Shown in pieces: positions 8,834 through 19,875 of a stretch of 64,000 bases of DNA; the stretch's first letter is position 1; every line of letters starts with the position of its first letter. Origin of the DNA: Sporosarcina sp. P34 (GTDB taxonomy: Bacteria > Bacillota > Bacilli > Bacillales_A > Planococcaceae); contig NZ_PDZC01000003.1 of the NCBI RefSeq assembly GCF_002743375.1, positions 310,001 to 374,000 of the forward strand, in the 5' to 3' direction. A model generated the notes under the pieces. The model worked only from the letters and a program-made list of their open reading frames with translations, was not told the origin of the DNA and did not search any database. A program made the translations under genes and the position numbers.

Positions 8834-10120
8834 ATGACAGTTAAATGGGAAAAATTAGAAGGTAGCGAAGGGAAACTTACGTTTGAAGTTTCTGTAGATC
8901 GTTTCAACGAAGCATTGGATGAAGCGTTCAAAAAAGTAGTAAAGAAAGTACAAGCACCTGGTTTCCGTAAAGGAAAAATGCCACGCAAAATGTTCAACAA
9001 AATGTACGGCGAGGAATCACTTTACAACGATGCTATCGATATCGTACTACCTGGAGCATATTCTGCTGCAGTAGACGAAGCGGACGTAGATCCAATCGCA
9101 GCTCCTGAAATCGACATCGAAAAGCTAGAAAAAGGCGAGCCTGTTGTTTTCACTGCAATCGTAGCGCTTAAGCCAGAAGTGAAGCTTGGAGAATACAAAG
9201 GTCTTGAAGTAACTCGTCAAGCAGTTGAAGTAACAGACGAAGAGGTAGACGCACAGCTTCAACAACGTACTGAAGCACTAGCAGAAATGGTAGTCAAAGA
9301 AGATGGCGTTGTGGAAGACGGCGATACAGCTACAATCGATTTCGAAGGATTCGCTGATGGTGAAGCTTTTGAAGGTGGACAGTCAGAAAACTACGAACTT
9401 GTAGTAGGTTCTGGTTCATTTATTCCAGGATTTGAAGAGCAAGTAGTAGGCATGAAAACAGGAGAAGAAAAAGAAATTGAAATCACTTTCCCTGAAGAAT
9501 ACCATGCTGCTGAATTAGCTGGAAAGCCTGCTACATTCAAAGTGAAAGTGAACGAAATCAAGTCTAAAGAAGTTCCTGAACTTGATGATGAGTTAGCAAA
9601 AGAAATCGACGAGAGTGTATCTTCTGTTGAAGAGTTACGCACGAAGTTGAAAGAAGAAGCTGAAGAACTGAAAAAGAATGATTCCGAAACAGCTCTTCGT
9701 GACGATTTAGTAGAACAAGCTGCAAGCAACGCTGAAATGGACATTCCACAAGCGATGATCGATTCAGAAACGGATCGTATGATGCAGGACTTCGAACAAC
9801 GTCTACAAATGCAAGGCATGAACTTGGATCTTTACTTCCAGTTCTCTGGCCAAGACGAGCAAACACTTCGCGATCAGATGAAAGACGACGCACTAAGCCG
9901 CGTACGCGTTTCATTGACGCTTGAAGCAATCGGTGCAGCTGAAGAAGTAGAAGTGCCAGAAGAAGAAGTACAAGCTGAACTTGAAAAAATGTCTGAGCAA
10001 TTCGGTATGGACGTTGAGCAAATCAAGACTACTCTTGGTGGCACATCTGTACTGGAGAACGATCTTCGTTTCAATAAAACAGTACAACTACTTGTTGACA
10101 ACGCAAAAATCATCGACTAA
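8834..10120 (+). CDS. tig: Trigger factor, ribosome-associated chaperone and prolyl isomerase
   Basis: A full-length 428-residue trigger factor. The N-terminal ribosome-docking domain carries the signature GFRKGKMPR at about residues 43-51. The FKBP-type PPIase domain (about 150-245) includes [14 protein letters not shown], and a long helical C-terminal chaperone domain follows. It binds nascent chains at the exit tunnel. The ATG at 8834 has GGAGGTC before it. Strongly biased, well-spaced codon use suggests high expression. It sits upstream of clpX as in B. subtilis, but with its own terminator. Confidence 0.97.
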   Translation: MTVKWEKLEGSEGKLTFEVSVDRFNEALDEAFKKVVKKVQAPGFRKGKMPRKMFNKMYGEESLYNDAIDIVLPGAYSAAVDEADVDPIAAPEIDIEKLEKGEPVVFTAIVALKPEVKLGEYKGLEVTRQAVEVTDEEVDAQLQQRTEALAEMVVKEDGVVEDGDTATIDFEGFADGEAFEGGQSENYELVVGSGSFIPGFEEQVVGMKTGEEKEIEITFPEEYHAAELAGKPATFKVKVNEIKSKEVPELDDELAKEIDESVSSVEELRTKLKEEAEELKKNDSETALRDDLVEQAASNAEMDIPQAMIDSETDRMMQDFEQRLQMQGMNLDLYFQFSGQDEQTLRDQMKDDALSRVRVSLTLEAIGAAEEVEVPEEEVQAELEKMSEQFGMDVEQIKTTLGGTSVLENDLRFNKTVQLLVDNAKIID

Positions 10121-10137
10121 TCTTTCTATATGAATGC

Positions 10138-10170
10138 AACAAGGTACGGGTTGTCCGTACCTTGTTTTTC
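10138..10170 (+). terminator. tig terminator
   Basis: The perfect 12-bp arms AACAAGGTACGG/CCGTACCTTGTT are followed by TTTTT. Confidence 0.9.
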
Positions 10171-10276
10171 TTAAATAAAAGAACTTCATGTATAGTCTTC
10201 CGGAAACTCCGCAAGCTAGAACACAAATAACCATACATATCTGGCTAGTTGTAATCGGTCATTAAGTTCTAAATAG

Positions 10277-10305
10277 TTGATTAAGTCATGGTAATCTTGT
10301 AGTAT
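10277..10305 (+). promoter_or_regulatory. clpX promoter
   Basis: TTGATT (10277-10282) and TAGTAT (10300-10305) are separated by 17 bp. No CtsR-like heptad direct repeat is seen nearby. Confidence 0.5.
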
Positions 10306-10330
10306 ATTGACTTGAATAGGGGTGAGCATA

Positions 10331-11599
10331 ATGTTCAAATTTAATGATGAAAACGATAACCTTAGCTGTTCTTTTTGTGGGAAATCTCAAGAGCAAGTCC
10401 GCAAATTAGTAGCAGGTCAAGGTGTTTATATTTGTGATGAATGCGTTGAACTTTGTGCGGAAATCGTGGAAGAGGAAGTAGGTCTTGAAGAAGGCTTCGA
10501 GCTAAAAGATGTTCCGAAACCAAGAGAAATCCAAGGTATTCTCGATGACTACATCATTGGGCAAGATCGCGCAAAGAAATCACTCGCTGTAGCAGTGTAC
10601 AATCATTACAAACGGGTAAATTCAAGCAGTAAAATTGATGATGTCGAGCTAGCTAAATCGAACATCGTCTTAATCGGCCCAACTGGTAGCGGTAAAACAT
10701 TATTGGCGCAAACGTTGGCTCGTATTTTGGATGTGCCATTTGCGATTGCAGATGCGACTTCATTAACTGAAGCAGGCTACGTTGGGGAAGACGTAGAGAA
10801 TATTCTCTTGAAATTAATTCAAGCAGCAGACTTCGATATCGATAAAGCTGAAAAAGGTATTATTTACATTGATGAAATCGACAAGGTAGCTCGTAAATCC
10901 GAGAACGCGTCGATTACTCGTGATGTATCTGGTGAAGGTGTGCAACAAGCCTTGCTGAAGATTCTTGAAGGAACGGTTGCGAGCGTTCCACCACAAGGCG
11001 GCCGTAAGCATCCTCATCAAGAGTTCTTGCAAATCGACACAACGAATATCTTATTCGTTGTAGGTGGAGCATTTGATGGAATTGAAGATATCGTTAAACG
11101 TCGTATCGGACGTAAAGTCATCGGCTTTGGTTCTGAATCCAAGCAAGAACTCAATGAAGAAGAAAGCCTATTGGCAAAATTGATTCCTGAGGATCTGCAA
11201 TCATACGGTTTGATTCCAGAATTCATTGGTCGTTTGCCGGTAATTGCGACGCTCGATACATTAGATGCAGATACATTGTATCAAATTCTAACAGAGCCAA
11301 AAAATGCGATTGTCAAACAATACCAGAAGATGGTTGAATTGGATGATGTAGAACTTCAATTTGAAGATGATGCATTAATCGAAATCGCAAAAGAAGCGAT
11401 TGCTCGGAAAACGGGTGCACGTGGACTTCGTTCGATTATTGAAAATATCATGTTAGATGTAATGTACGAACTACCTTCACTTGAAGAAGTGAAGAAATGT
11501 ATCATTACGAAGGACTCTGTTCTTGGTAAGTCTACTCCGATCTTGCACCGAGAAGACGGATCTGTATACGAATCAGATAACGAAAAAAATACCGCATAA
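10331..11599 (+). CDS. clpX: ATP-dependent Clp protease, unfoldase subunit ClpX
   Basis: A 422-residue AAA+ unfoldase that feeds substrates to ClpP. The N-terminal zinc-binding domain has Cys13, Cys16, Cys35 and Cys38. Walker A GPTGSGKT is at 116-123, followed by the Walker B-type IIYIDEID and the sensor segments. The ATG at 10331 gives the standard MFKFN start and has GGGGTGAG just upstream, so the in-frame GTG at 10322 belongs to the ribosome site. A promoter and a terminator of its own make it a separate transcription unit from tig and lonA. Confidence 0.97.
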   Translation: MFKFNDENDNLSCSFCGKSQEQVRKLVAGQGVYICDECVELCAEIVEEEVGLEEGFELKDVPKPREIQGILDDYIIGQDRAKKSLAVAVYNHYKRVNSSSKIDDVELAKSNIVLIGPTGSGKTLLAQTLARILDVPFAIADATSLTEAGYVGEDVENILLKLIQAADFDIDKAEKGIIYIDEIDKVARKSENASITRDVSGEGVQQALLKILEGTVASVPPQGGRKHPHQEFLQIDTTNILFVVGGAFDGIEDIVKRRIGRKVIGFGSESKQELNEEESLLAKLIPEDLQSYGLIPEFIGRLPVIATLDTLDADTLYQILTEPKNAIVKQYQKMVELDDVELQFEDDALIEIAKEAIARKTGARGLRSIIENIMLDVMYELPSLEEVKKCIITKDSVLGKSTPILHREDGSVYESDNEKNTA

Positions 11600-11611
11600 C
11601 GCCGAAAAGGC

Positions 11612-11666
11612 AAAAGGCCGGCTCCACCGATGCGTATCTTATACGTTCGGCAGTCGGCCTTTTCTT
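11612..11666 (+). terminator. clpX terminator
   Basis: Outer arms AAAAGGCCG/CGGCCTTTT (11612-11620/11655-11663) enclose a second long stem and are followed by TC-rich sequence. Confidence 0.85.
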
Positions 11667-11735
11667 ACATAGGATTTTATTTACGCATTACACATTACAC
11701 ATACATATACATAACTTATTTGGAGGTGGCTATTC

Positions 11736-14057
11736 ATGCCGACGATTCAAAAACAGAACATCCCATTATTGCCACTTCGCGGAGTGATTGTTTATCCGAC
11801 GATGCTATTACATATTGATGTTGGCCGAGAACGCTCAGTTTTCGCTATTGAACATGCATTGGCAGGTGATAAACAAATTTTCCTTGCAACTCAGAAAGAT
11901 TTGAGTTTGGAAAACCCGGAAATAGATGATTTATATGAAATAGGTACGCTGGCGACTATTAAATCCATGACTCAATTACCAAATGGTACGTATCGTGTAT
12001 TAATCGAAGGCATACATAGAGCAGCGTGGAGCAGTTACCAAGAAGCTGACCTTTATCCAGTTGTCAATGTCACATGTTATAAAGAAAGTGAAGAAAAAGA
12101 CGCAGAAGCAGAAGCGCTAATGCGTTCACTTGTTGCACAGTTCAAACGATATGCGAAGAACAGCAAAAGAATTTCCGACGAAACATTGGAGACGGTTGAA
12201 AGCATTCAAGAACCTGGTAGGTTGGCAGATATGATCGCATCCAACTTGCCTTTAAAATTAACAGCCAAACAAGAAGTGCTTGAAATATTGGATGTGCCGG
12301 AACGTTTGGAATGGCTAATCAGTCGAATGTATAATGAACAGGAAATCATGGAACTGGAGCAAAAAATTAATGAACGTGTGAAAGATGCAATGGAACGCAC
12401 GCAAAAAGAGTTTTACTTGCGCGAACAATTAAAGGCAATTCAAACGGAGCTAGGCGATAAAGATGGTAAAGGTCTTGAAGTGTCCGAATTAAAAAAGAAA
12501 ATTGAAGAAGCAAATATGCCGCAATCTGTCAGAGAGACAGCAGAGCGCGAGTTAGAACGTTATGAAAAGATTCCTTCCGCTTCAGCTGAAAGTGGCATTA
12601 TTCGTAATTATATTGAGTGGCTCATTATGTTGCCATGGACTCATGCGACAGAAGATCAACTGGATTTGTCTCGGTCAGAAAAGATTTTGAATCGTGATCA
12701 TGAAGGGTTGGAAAACGTTAAAGAGCGAATTTTAGAGTATCTCGCGGTGCGTCAGCTGACAAATTCTCTGCGTGGTCCGATACTTTGCTTAGATGGTCCA
12801 CCAGGAGTGGGGAAAACTTCATTGGCCCGTTCTATTGCAGAGTCACTGGGACGTGAATTTGTCCGCCTATCTTTAGGTGGTGTCCGTGATGAATCCGAAA
12901 TCCGTGGTCATCGTCGAACGTATGTAGGCGCGATGCCTGGGCGTATAATCCAAAGTATGAAAAAAGCAGGCACTGTCAACCCAGTCTTCTTACTCGATGA
13001 AATCGATAAAATGTCCAATGATTTCCGAGGAGATCCATCGTCTGCTATGCTGGAAGTACTGGATCCTGAACAAAACAGTACTTTTAGTGATCATTATATA
13101 GAAGAGCCGTATGACCTTTCGAGTGTTTTATTCATTGCGACTTCAAATGATCTGGGTGCTATTCCCGGTCCATTGCGTGACCGTATGGAAGTCATATCGA
13201 TTCCCGGTTATACAGAACAGGAAAAACAATCGATTGCGATCAATCATTTGATTCCGAAACAGATGAAAGAACACGGCCTCAAGAAGTCCCAACTTCGTTT
13301 CCAGGAAGAAGCAGTTCTCGAAATCGTACGTTACTATACACGTGAAGCTGGTGTCCGTTCACTTGAGCGTGAAATTGCCAGCATTTGTCGAAAAGCAGCG
13401 CGTCAAATCCTAGCAGGTGATAAAAAAAGCCTAACAGTGAGTCCGAAAACTTTGGAAGCCTTACTTGGCAAAAAGCGTTTCCGCTTTGGACAGGCAGAAA
13501 CAGTCAATCAAGTAGGTATGGCTACAGGGCTAGCCTATACATCTGTGGGTGGAGATACATTGCAAATTGAAGTATCATTATCTCCAGGTAAAGGTAAATT
13601 ATTACTGACAGGTAAACTTGGGGATGTCATGAAGGAATCCGCACAAACTGCTTTATCCTATGTGCGTTCCAAAGTCATGACATTTCAAATAGATCCTGAT
13701 TTCCATGAAAAATGGGATATTCATATTCACGTTCCTGAAGGCGCCACGCCAAAAGATGGACCTTCCGCCGGTATAACTATCGTAACGGCACTAGTATCCG
13801 CATTGACGGAACGCCCGATTCGCCGTGAAGTCGGTATGACAGGGGAAGTGACACTGCGTGGACGTGTATTACCAATTGGTGGACTAAAACAAAAAACGCT
13901 GAGTGCGCATCGTGCAGGATTGCGAACAATTATCATCCCGTCAGATAATGAACGTGATCTGGATGATATTCCAGATAGTGTAAGAAAAGAATTAACATTT
14001 AAACTCGTGTCGGATGCTCATGAAGTACTCGATATCGCTTTGGAGGAAAAGAAATGA
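11736..14057 (+). CDS. lonA: ATP-dependent protease LonA
   Basis: A 773-residue cytoplasmic protease of normal length. The N-terminal LON domain ([11 protein letters not shown] near the start) and a coiled helical region precede the AAA+ module, with Walker A GPPGVGKT at 354-361 and FLLDEIDKM as Walker B. The C-terminal serine protease domain contains the catalytic-serine motif DGPSAG (about 675-680), with the partner lysine in GGLKQKTL. The start has TTGGAGGTGG upstream. The stop overlaps ysxC by four bases. The forespore paralogue lonB found beside it in B. subtilis is missing here. Confidence 0.97.
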   Translation: MPTIQKQNIPLLPLRGVIVYPTMLLHIDVGRERSVFAIEHALAGDKQIFLATQKDLSLENPEIDDLYEIGTLATIKSMTQLPNGTYRVLIEGIHRAAWSSYQEADLYPVVNVTCYKESEEKDAEAEALMRSLVAQFKRYAKNSKRISDETLETVESIQEPGRLADMIASNLPLKLTAKQEVLEILDVPERLEWLISRMYNEQEIMELEQKINERVKDAMERTQKEFYLREQLKAIQTELGDKDGKGLEVSELKKKIEEANMPQSVRETAERELERYEKIPSASAESGIIRNYIEWLIMLPWTHATEDQLDLSRSEKILNRDHEGLENVKERILEYLAVRQLTNSLRGPILCLDGPPGVGKTSLARSIAESLGREFVRLSLGGVRDESEIRGHRRTYVGAMPGRIIQSMKKAGTVNPVFLLDEIDKMSNDFRGDPSSAMLEVLDPEQNSTFSDHYIEEPYDLSSVLFIATSNDLGAIPGPLRDRMEVISIPGYTEQEKQSIAINHLIPKQMKEHGLKKSQLRFQEEAVLEIVRYYTREAGVRSLEREIASICRKAARQILAGDKKSLTVSPKTLEALLGKKRFRFGQAETVNQVGMATGLAYTSVGGDTLQIEVSLSPGKGKLLLTGKLGDVMKESAQTALSYVRSKVMTFQIDPDFHEKWDIHIHVPEGATPKDGPSAGITIVTALVSALTERPIRREVGMTGEVTLRGRVLPIGGLKQKTLSAHRAGLRTIIIPSDNERDLDDIPDSVRKELTFKLVSDAHEVLDIALEEKK

Positions 14058-14635
14058 AAGTCCATAACGTTGAAATGATTATGAGTGCGGTTCGTCCTGA
14101 ACAATATCCAACAGAAGGTTATCCTGAATTTGCGTTGGCCGGCCGCTCGAATGTAGGGAAATCTTCCTTTATTAATAAAATGATTGGGCGCAAAAGTTTG
14201 GCGCGTACATCTTCAAAGCCAGGAAAGACTCAAACGCTCAATTTCTATAAAATTGAGGAAAAATTATTTTTCGTTGACGTACCGGGGTACGGTTATGCCA
14301 AAGTATCGAAAACTGAAAAAGAAAAATGGGGCGGTATGATCGAACAGTACATTACATCACGAGAAGAATTGCGTGCGGTAGTGCAGATTGTTGATTTACG
14401 TCACCCACCGACAAAAGATGACTGCATGATGCATGATTTCCTTTCTCATTACAATATCCCGACGATTGTCATAGCGACAAAAGCAGATAAAATACCTAAA
14501 GGTAAATGGGAAAAGCATAAGAAAATCGTTCGTACAACGTTTAACATGGAGATACACGAGCCGCTCATTCTGTTTTCCTCCGAAAAGGGTATAGGGATGG
14601 ATGAAGCATGGCATGAAATTGAGAGTCGCATGTAA
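14054..14635 (+). CDS. ysxC: Ribosome biogenesis GTPase YsxC/EngB
   Basis: A 193-residue single-domain TrmE-Era-type GTPase needed for late assembly of the 50S subunit. G1 GRSNVGKS is at 30-37; the G2 region, G3 (DVPGYGYA) and G4 (TKADKI) are all present. It is translationally coupled to lonA through an ATGA overlap, the same arrangement as in B. subtilis. Confidence 0.95.
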   Translation: MKVHNVEMIMSAVRPEQYPTEGYPEFALAGRSNVGKSSFINKMIGRKSLARTSSKPGKTQTLNFYKIEEKLFFVDVPGYGYAKVSKTEKEKWGGMIEQYITSREELRAVVQIVDLRHPPTKDDCMMHDFLSHYNIPTIVIATKADKIPKGKWEKHKKIVRTTFNMEIHEPLILFSSEKGIGMDEAWHEIESRM

Positions 14636-14717
14636 GAAACGGTCTAATTTTATCGAATTGTTACATTATGGCTTCAAACGATGTTCACAATTTGCATTCC
14701 GACTAAAGCGCTATGTA

Positions 14718-14734
14718 TGTTATAATGAGTATAA
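14718..14734 (+). promoter_or_regulatory. hemA extended -10 promoter overlapped by a PerR-like box
   Basis: TGTTATAAT (14718-14726) is an extended -10; no good -35 is seen. TTATAATGAGTATAA (14720-14734) matches the PerR operator consensus TTATAATNATTATAA at every defined position except one and covers the -10. PerR represses hemAXCDBL in B. subtilis (established), so peroxide-linked control is likely here. Confidence 0.75.
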
Positions 14735-14764
14735 GAAAATGATTCTGAAAGGTGTGAGCACCTA

Positions 14765-16141
14765 ATGTATACAGTCGTTGTCGGTGTTAACCACCGAACC
14801 GCCCCTGTCGAAATTAGAGAGAAGCTATCATTCGTCGAGGCTGATTTGCCACAAGCGATGCAAACATTGCAACAGCAAAAGAGCATCTTGGAAAACATCA
14901 TTATTTCTACTTGTAACCGCACAGAAATCTATGCGGTGGTGGATCAGATTCATACAGGACGATATTATATAAAAAGATTTTTAGCCGATTGGTTTTCTAT
15001 TCCCATGGAGGACTTTTCGAGTCACTTGATCATTCATGAAGAAGATGGTGCAGTGGAACATTTATTACGTGTAACTGCAGGCATCGATTCCATGGTACTT
15101 GGTGAAACGCAAATTTTGGGACAAGTTCGTAGTAGTTTTTTCGCTGCGCAAAATATTGGTACAACCGGTACGGTATTCAACGAATTGTTTAAGCAAGCGA
15201 TTACGACAGCAAAGAGAGCACATACCGACACAGCAATTGGTGAAAATGCCGTGTCAGTTTCCTATGCAGCAGTAGAACTTGGAAGAAAGATTTTCGGTTC
15301 ACTCAAGGATAAGCATATTGCGATTCTTGGTGCAGGTACGATGGGTGAATTAGCAGTTAAGAACTTGCAAGGAAGCGGTGTTGGGAAGATTACTGTAATC
15401 AACCGAACATTCTCTAAGGCAGAAATTCTAGCGGCGAAATTTAATGGTGAAGCGAAATCTATGCAAGAGTTGCAGTGCTTATTACTCGAAGCAGATGTTT
15501 TAATCAGCTCTACTGGTGCTACTGAATATGTCATTGATTATGAATTGATGGACTTTGTAGAGAAACTGCGTAAAGGCAAGCCGTTATTCATGGTGGATAT
15601 CGCTGTGCCACGTGATCTCGATCCGAAAATCGGTGAACTAAGCAATGTATTCTTGTATGATATCGATGATCTACAAGGCATTGTCGAAGCCAATTTGGCT
15701 GAACGTAAGCGTGCAGCTGAAGAGATCGGTCTGATGATCGAACAGGAAGTAGTGGCCTTTAAGGATTGGTTAACAACGCTTGGTGTCGTGCCAATGATTT
15801 CTGCATTACGCAAGAAAGCAAGTCGTATTCAGAGCGAAACAATGCAGAGTATCGAAAATAAAATGCCCGATTTAACCGAACGTGAAAAGAAAGTGCTGAA
15901 CAAGCATACAAAATCCATTATTAATCAATTGTTAAAAGAACCTATTTTACAGGCTAAAGAATTATCTACTGATAAAAAAGCAGCAGAGAAACTCGCACTT
16001 TTCGAACAAATCTTTGGAATTTCTGAAGATGTCGTAACAGAAAAGGAACAGCTGGCATTACAAGCAAAAGAACGTCTTCAAAAGCGCGCTGATCAAAAAT
16101 CAGATGCTGTGGATGTGACGAACTTACATTATCAACACTAA
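14765..16141 (+). CDS. hemA: Glutamyl-tRNA reductase
   Basis: A 458-residue enzyme for the first committed step of haem synthesis by the C5 pathway: NADPH-dependent reduction of glutamyl-tRNA to glutamate-1-semialdehyde. The catalytic cysteine is Cys50 in [11 protein letters not shown]. The conserved [10 protein letters not shown] follows, then the NADP-binding ILGAGTMGE at about residue 190 and a C-terminal dimerisation helix region. The ATG has AAGGTGTGAG upstream. HemL, encoded last in the cluster, takes the product. A strong terminator directly follows, unlike in B. subtilis. Confidence 0.97.
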   Translation: MYTVVVGVNHRTAPVEIREKLSFVEADLPQAMQTLQQQKSILENIIISTCNRTEIYAVVDQIHTGRYYIKRFLADWFSIPMEDFSSHLIIHEEDGAVEHLLRVTAGIDSMVLGETQILGQVRSSFFAAQNIGTTGTVFNELFKQAITTAKRAHTDTAIGENAVSVSYAAVELGRKIFGSLKDKHIAILGAGTMGELAVKNLQGSGVGKITVINRTFSKAEILAAKFNGEAKSMQELQCLLLEADVLISSTGATEYVIDYELMDFVEKLRKGKPLFMVDIAVPRDLDPKIGELSNVFLYDIDDLQGIVEANLAERKRAAEEIGLMIEQEVVAFKDWLTTLGVVPMISALRKKASRIQSETMQSIENKMPDLTEREKKVLNKHTKSIINQLLKEPILQAKELSTDKKAAEKLALFEQIFGISEDVVTEKEQLALQAKERLQKRADQKSDAVDVTNLHYQH

Positions 16142-16147
16142 TCCCAG

Positions 16148-16197
16148 GTGGTTCTGTATCTGTCTTTCACAAGAATGATACAGAACCACTTTTTTAT
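16148..16197 (+). terminator. Strong terminator between hemA and hemX
   Basis: The perfect 13-bp arms GTGGTTCTGTATC/GATACAGAACCAC (16148-16160/16177-16189) are followed by seven Ts. It splits what is a continuous operon in B. subtilis. No convincing promoter was found in the 165 bp before hemX. Confidence 0.9.
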
Positions 16198-16362
16198 TGC
16201 AGTTAAGTAGGAAATACATGCAGAACTATTCGGCAAACTAGTAGAAAGATGCTTATTATGGATGCAATTATTTGCAGTAACACCCTCTCATTTGAGACAA
16301 TATAGACGAACACTCCTTACTAGCAAAAGAGAGGTTTTCGCTTGAAAGGCAGAGAATAGCAT

Positions 16363-17193
16363 ATGGTTGATTTAACCGTCGCAAGACTTCAGGAAGTCAT
16401 GATTGTTCTTTATGCCCTCGGTCTTGTTTTTTACTTAATTGATTACTTGAAGAAGTCAAAAGTTGTTCATCGTACTGCCTTTTGGCTTATTGTTACCGTT
16501 TGGGTTACACAAACCGCGATTTTATCTCTTTACATTATTCAGATGAAGCGCTTTCCAGTATTATCGCTAGTTGAAGGAATTTATTTTTATGTATGGTTAC
16601 TGGTCACATTATCTATTGTGTTCCAGTTGATTTATAAAGTGAACTTCATGGTGTTTTTCACAAATATCATTGGATTTGTATTTTTAATGATTCATGTCTT
16701 TTCCAATTTGAAATACACAGCATTCACTGTTGGTGATTCGCTTATTTCGGAAGTACTGTTTGTCCATATTACGTCAGCAATCCTCTCGTATGCAGTGTTC
16801 GCGTTAGCATTTGTTTTTGCGGTATTGTATTTGATTGTATATAACGTACTAAAAAGTAAAAAGTTTGGAAAACGCTTTTCCAGTCTACCGAATTTGCATC
16901 AGACGATGATGGGAATGAAAATGTCGATCTATACCGGCATTCCGATTTTATTCGTCAGTTTATTATTCGGTGTTCAATGGGCGTATGTAGCGCTTGAGAA
17001 TTGGTCCCTATTTGATGTGAAAATAATGGGATCCTTTGCAGTATTACTCATCTATTCTTCGGTTATTTATTTCAACTATAAGGGCAAGCTTCAATCAGTG
17101 GAGTTTGCTTGGATGACGATATTTGCATTTCTTTTAACGGTTGTGAATTTCTTTTTGGGCAGCACGCTGTCACAATTTCATTTATGGATATAA
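16363..17193 (+). CDS. hemX: HemX, CcsA-like integral membrane protein
   Basis: A 276-residue polytopic protein with about eight hydrophobic segments, related to the CcsA/CcmC cytochrome assembly family. In B. subtilis HemX keeps HemA levels low (established for that species). Histidines occur in FVHITSAILSYAVF and in the linker NLHQTMMG. It sits 15 bases before hemC, so it heads the hemXCDBL block. The ribosome site is weak (GAAAGG, 13 bases upstream). Confidence 0.88.
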   Translation: MVDLTVARLQEVMIVLYALGLVFYLIDYLKKSKVVHRTAFWLIVTVWVTQTAILSLYIIQMKRFPVLSLVEGIYFYVWLLVTLSIVFQLIYKVNFMVFFTNIIGFVFLMIHVFSNLKYTAFTVGDSLISEVLFVHITSAILSYAVFALAFVFAVLYLIVYNVLKSKKFGKRFSSLPNLHQTMMGMKMSIYTGIPILFVSLLFGVQWAYVALENWSLFDVKIMGSFAVLLIYSSVIYFNYKGKLQSVEFAWMTIFAFLLTVVNFFLGSTLSQFHLWI

Positions 17194-17208
17194 GAAAGGA
17201 AGAGTTTT

Positions 17209-18138
17209 TTGAGAAAAATTATTGTAGGTTCACGTAGAAGTAAGCTGGCATTGACTCAAACGAAATGGTTTATTGAACAAATGAAGCAAGCAGGTGCACC
17301 ATTTGAATTTGAAGTAAAAGAGATTGTGACGAAAGGTGATCAAATCTTAGACGTCATGTTATCAAAAGTGGGCGGTAAAGGGTTATTCGTAAAAGAAATC
17401 CAGCAAGCATTATTTGATAAAGAAATTGATTTTGCCGTACATAGCATGAAAGACATGCCTGCGGTAATTCCAAATGGTTTGACAGTCGGCTGTATCCCTA
17501 AACGTGTGGATCCACGTGATGCGTACATCGCAAACGACCATGTTCGCTTCATGGATTTACCAGTAGGAGCGGTTGTCGGAACATCCAGTCTTCGTCGTAG
17601 CTCACAATTATTGATGTTGCGCCCAGATATTGAAATTAAGTGGATTCGTGGAAATATTGATACACGTCTACGTAAGCTCCATGATGGTGAATTCGATGCA
17701 ATCCTCTTGGCTGCGGCAGGACTTAAGCGTATGGGCTGGGATGACAGCATCGTCACAGAACACCTATCGCTTGAAGATTGTATTCCAGCAGTAGGACAAG
17801 GTGCATTAGCGATTGAATGTCGTGATGACGATACAGAATTACTAAATGAACTAGCGAAATTAACAGATGAGAGCACATGGATTGAGCTACAGGCTGAGCG
17901 CACGTTCCTTAATGAAATGGATGGTTCTTGTCAAGTACCAATCGGAGGATTTGCAAAGTTTGATGGTAATGAAGTGGAAATGACTGGTTTCATCGCGTCT
18001 CCGGATGCAATTCAAGTGTTCCGTGAAACGGTGAAAGGAAAAGATCCTGTTGCAGTGGGTAAAGAAGTAAGTAAAATTTTACGTGACCAAGGTGCTGCTG
18101 AAGTAATCGAGAAAGTGAAGGCGGAAATGGATGCGTAA
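17209..18138 (+). CDS. hemC: Porphobilinogen deaminase (hydroxymethylbilane synthase)
   Basis: A 309-residue enzyme that joins four porphobilinogens into hydroxymethylbilane. It opens with the family signature [17 protein letters not shown] and has [13 protein letters not shown]. The cysteine that carries the dipyrromethane cofactor is in GSCQVPIGG near residue 240. It starts with TTG behind AGAAAGGAAGAG and overlaps hemD by eight bases. Confidence 0.96.
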   Translation: MRKIIVGSRRSKLALTQTKWFIEQMKQAGAPFEFEVKEIVTKGDQILDVMLSKVGGKGLFVKEIQQALFDKEIDFAVHSMKDMPAVIPNGLTVGCIPKRVDPRDAYIANDHVRFMDLPVGAVVGTSSLRRSSQLLMLRPDIEIKWIRGNIDTRLRKLHDGEFDAILLAAAGLKRMGWDDSIVTEHLSLEDCIPAVGQGALAIECRDDDTELLNELAKLTDESTWIELQAERTFLNEMDGSCQVPIGGFAKFDGNEVEMTGFIASPDAIQVFRETVKGKDPVAVGKEVSKILRDQGAAEVIEKVKAEMDA

Positions 18139-18913
18139 CGCTTTACCGTTAGCAGGAGAAACGGTTATTTTCACAGGAACACCAAAATCCACGGAAGCTG
18201 CCGAACTGGTGAAAAAGTACGGTGGCATTCCGGTTTCAATTCCACTAATTGAAGTGGGAGAAGTACAAAAGAAGGCTGATCAGCAAAAGTTGCAACAAGC
18301 AATGAAAGCTGATTGGCTCATTTTTACGAGCCAATCAGCAGTTGCTGCTTTCCGTGCAAAAATGTCGCGGTTCAATGTAACAGCAGATACGTTCAACGGA
18401 AAAGTGGCTGCAGTCGGAACTCGAACAGCAGCAGCGTTAGATCGACTCGGCTTTGCCGTATCTTTCATTCCAAGCGTGTTTAGTGCAGATGTTTTCGTCA
18501 AACAGTTTAATCCGAAAGAGTCGGAACGATTACACGTGGTCTTTTTGAAAGGTACACTTGCGGGTAGTTTGATTCGTGAGGAGTTGCCGTTTCATGTTTC
18601 AGAATGGACAGTCTATGAAACCAAAAGTGCAACGAGTGAAATAGATAAATTGTGTCGTTTTATACTTCACAAAAATCAAGTGTCCGTGCTGTTCGCAAGT
18701 CCGTCGGCGGTGGAAGTGTTCTCTTCACGTATTGCCCCGAAAACAACATGGTTTGGCTTTACGGTTTGCGCGATCGGTCATGTTACGGAACGAGCATTGT
18801 TAAAAGTAGGTGCGCCTGTTCACGTCAAGCCCAAAACGTATACATTAGTCGAGCTAGTCCATGAACTGGCCAAACGAAAGGGAGAGTTCACAAATGAGTC
18901 CAATAGAATTTAA
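18131..18913 (+). CDS. hemD: Uroporphyrinogen-III synthase
   Basis: A 260-residue enzyme that cyclises hydroxymethylbilane with inversion of ring D. The family is poorly conserved. Recognisable parts are the N-terminal [50 protein letters not shown] and the later [12 protein letters not shown]. Identity is secured by the position between hemC and hemB, overlapping both (8 and 20 bases). Confidence 0.92.
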   Translation: MRNALPLAGETVIFTGTPKSTEAAELVKKYGGIPVSIPLIEVGEVQKKADQQKLQQAMKADWLIFTSQSAVAAFRAKMSRFNVTADTFNGKVAAVGTRTAAALDRLGFAVSFIPSVFSADVFVKQFNPKESERLHVVFLKGTLAGSLIREELPFHVSEWTVYETKSATSEIDKLCRFILHKNQVSVLFASPSAVEVFSSRIAPKTTWFGFTVCAIGHVTERALLKVGAPVHVKPKTYTLVELVHELAKRKGEFTNESNRI

Positions 18914-19874
18914 GCGTCATCGTAGACTTCGTACACATCCTACCGTTCGAGCGATGGTTAGAGAGACAGAAATTAAAGCAGCGGATTTCATTTATCCTAT
19001 CTTTGTTACAGAAGGCGAGAACGTGCGTAATCCAATCGCTTCTATGCCAGGAGTAGATCAGTTTTCTATTGATTTATTATTAAAAGAAACGGATGAAGTC
19101 GTCGAATTAGGTATTTCATCTATTATTTTATTCGGTATACCTTCGGAAAAAGATGCAACGGGTACTGAAGCATATGACGACGAAGGAATCATTCAACGTG
19201 CAACACGTGCAGTGAAAGAGCGGCATCCGCAATTGGTCGTTGTAGCGGATACTTGTTTATGCGAGTATACAGACCACGGTCACTGTGGCGTTATTCACGA
19301 AAATGATGTAGATAACGATGCCAGTCTCGTTCTGCTAGCGAAGACAGCAGTCAGTCAAGCAAAAGCAGGAGCGGATATTATTGCACCTTCGAATATGATG
19401 GATGGTTTTGTAGCGGTCATTCGTCAAGCGCTAGATGATGCAGGATTCCAAAACATTCCTATTATGTCGTATGCAGTTAAATATGCGTCTGCTTATTACG
19501 GTCCATTCCGTGAAGCGGCGCAATCCACACCACAATTTGGCGATCGTAAAACGTATCAAATGGACCCGGCAAATCGTATGGAAGCAATGCGTGAAGCGGA
19601 ATCTGATATTCTTGAAGGCGCGGATTTCTTAATTGTTAAGCCGGCATTGTCTTACCTCGATATCATTCGCGACGTAAAAAATCATGTACTACTACCTGTC
19701 GTTGCGTATAACGTCAGTGGGGAATACGCAATGGTCAAAGCGGCTGCATTAAACGGCTGGGTAGACGAGAAGAAAATTGTGTTAGAAACATTAACAAGTA
19801 TGAAGCGTGCAGGTGCAGATATCATCATGACATATCATGCAAAAGATGCAGCTCGCTGGTTGGAGGAGAAGTAA
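18894..19874 (+). CDS. hemB: Delta-aminolevulinic acid dehydratase (porphobilinogen synthase)
   Basis: A 326-residue enzyme that condenses two 5-aminolevulinates into porphobilinogen. It starts [18 protein letters not shown], typical of HemB. It has the metal-binding Cys cluster [14 protein letters not shown] near residue 122 and active-site lysine segments [15 protein letters not shown] and [11 protein letters not shown]. The ATG at 18894 follows AAAGGGAGAG; an upstream in-frame ATG lacks a ribosome site. Confidence 0.96.
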   Translation: MSPIEFKRHRRLRTHPTVRAMVRETEIKAADFIYPIFVTEGENVRNPIASMPGVDQFSIDLLLKETDEVVELGISSIILFGIPSEKDATGTEAYDDEGIIQRATRAVKERHPQLVVVADTCLCEYTDHGHCGVIHENDVDNDASLVLLAKTAVSQAKAGADIIAPSNMMDGFVAVIRQALDDAGFQNIPIMSYAVKYASAYYGPFREAAQSTPQFGDRKTYQMDPANRMEAMREAESDILEGADFLIVKPALSYLDIIRDVKNHVLLPVVAYNVSGEYAMVKAAALNGWVDEKKIVLETLTSMKRAGADIIMTYHAKDAARWLEEK

Positions 19875-19875
19875 T

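Noticed and set aside
9391..9819. 142-codon frame antisense to tig
   Set aside because: Ser/Cys-rich composition typical of the reverse complement of a codon-biased gene; no ribosome site.
14778..14972. 64-codon plus-strand frame inside hemA
   Set aside because: Out-of-frame shadow of hemA.
17340..17903. 187-codon frame antisense to hemC
   Set aside because: No start context; lies wholly within a clear gene.
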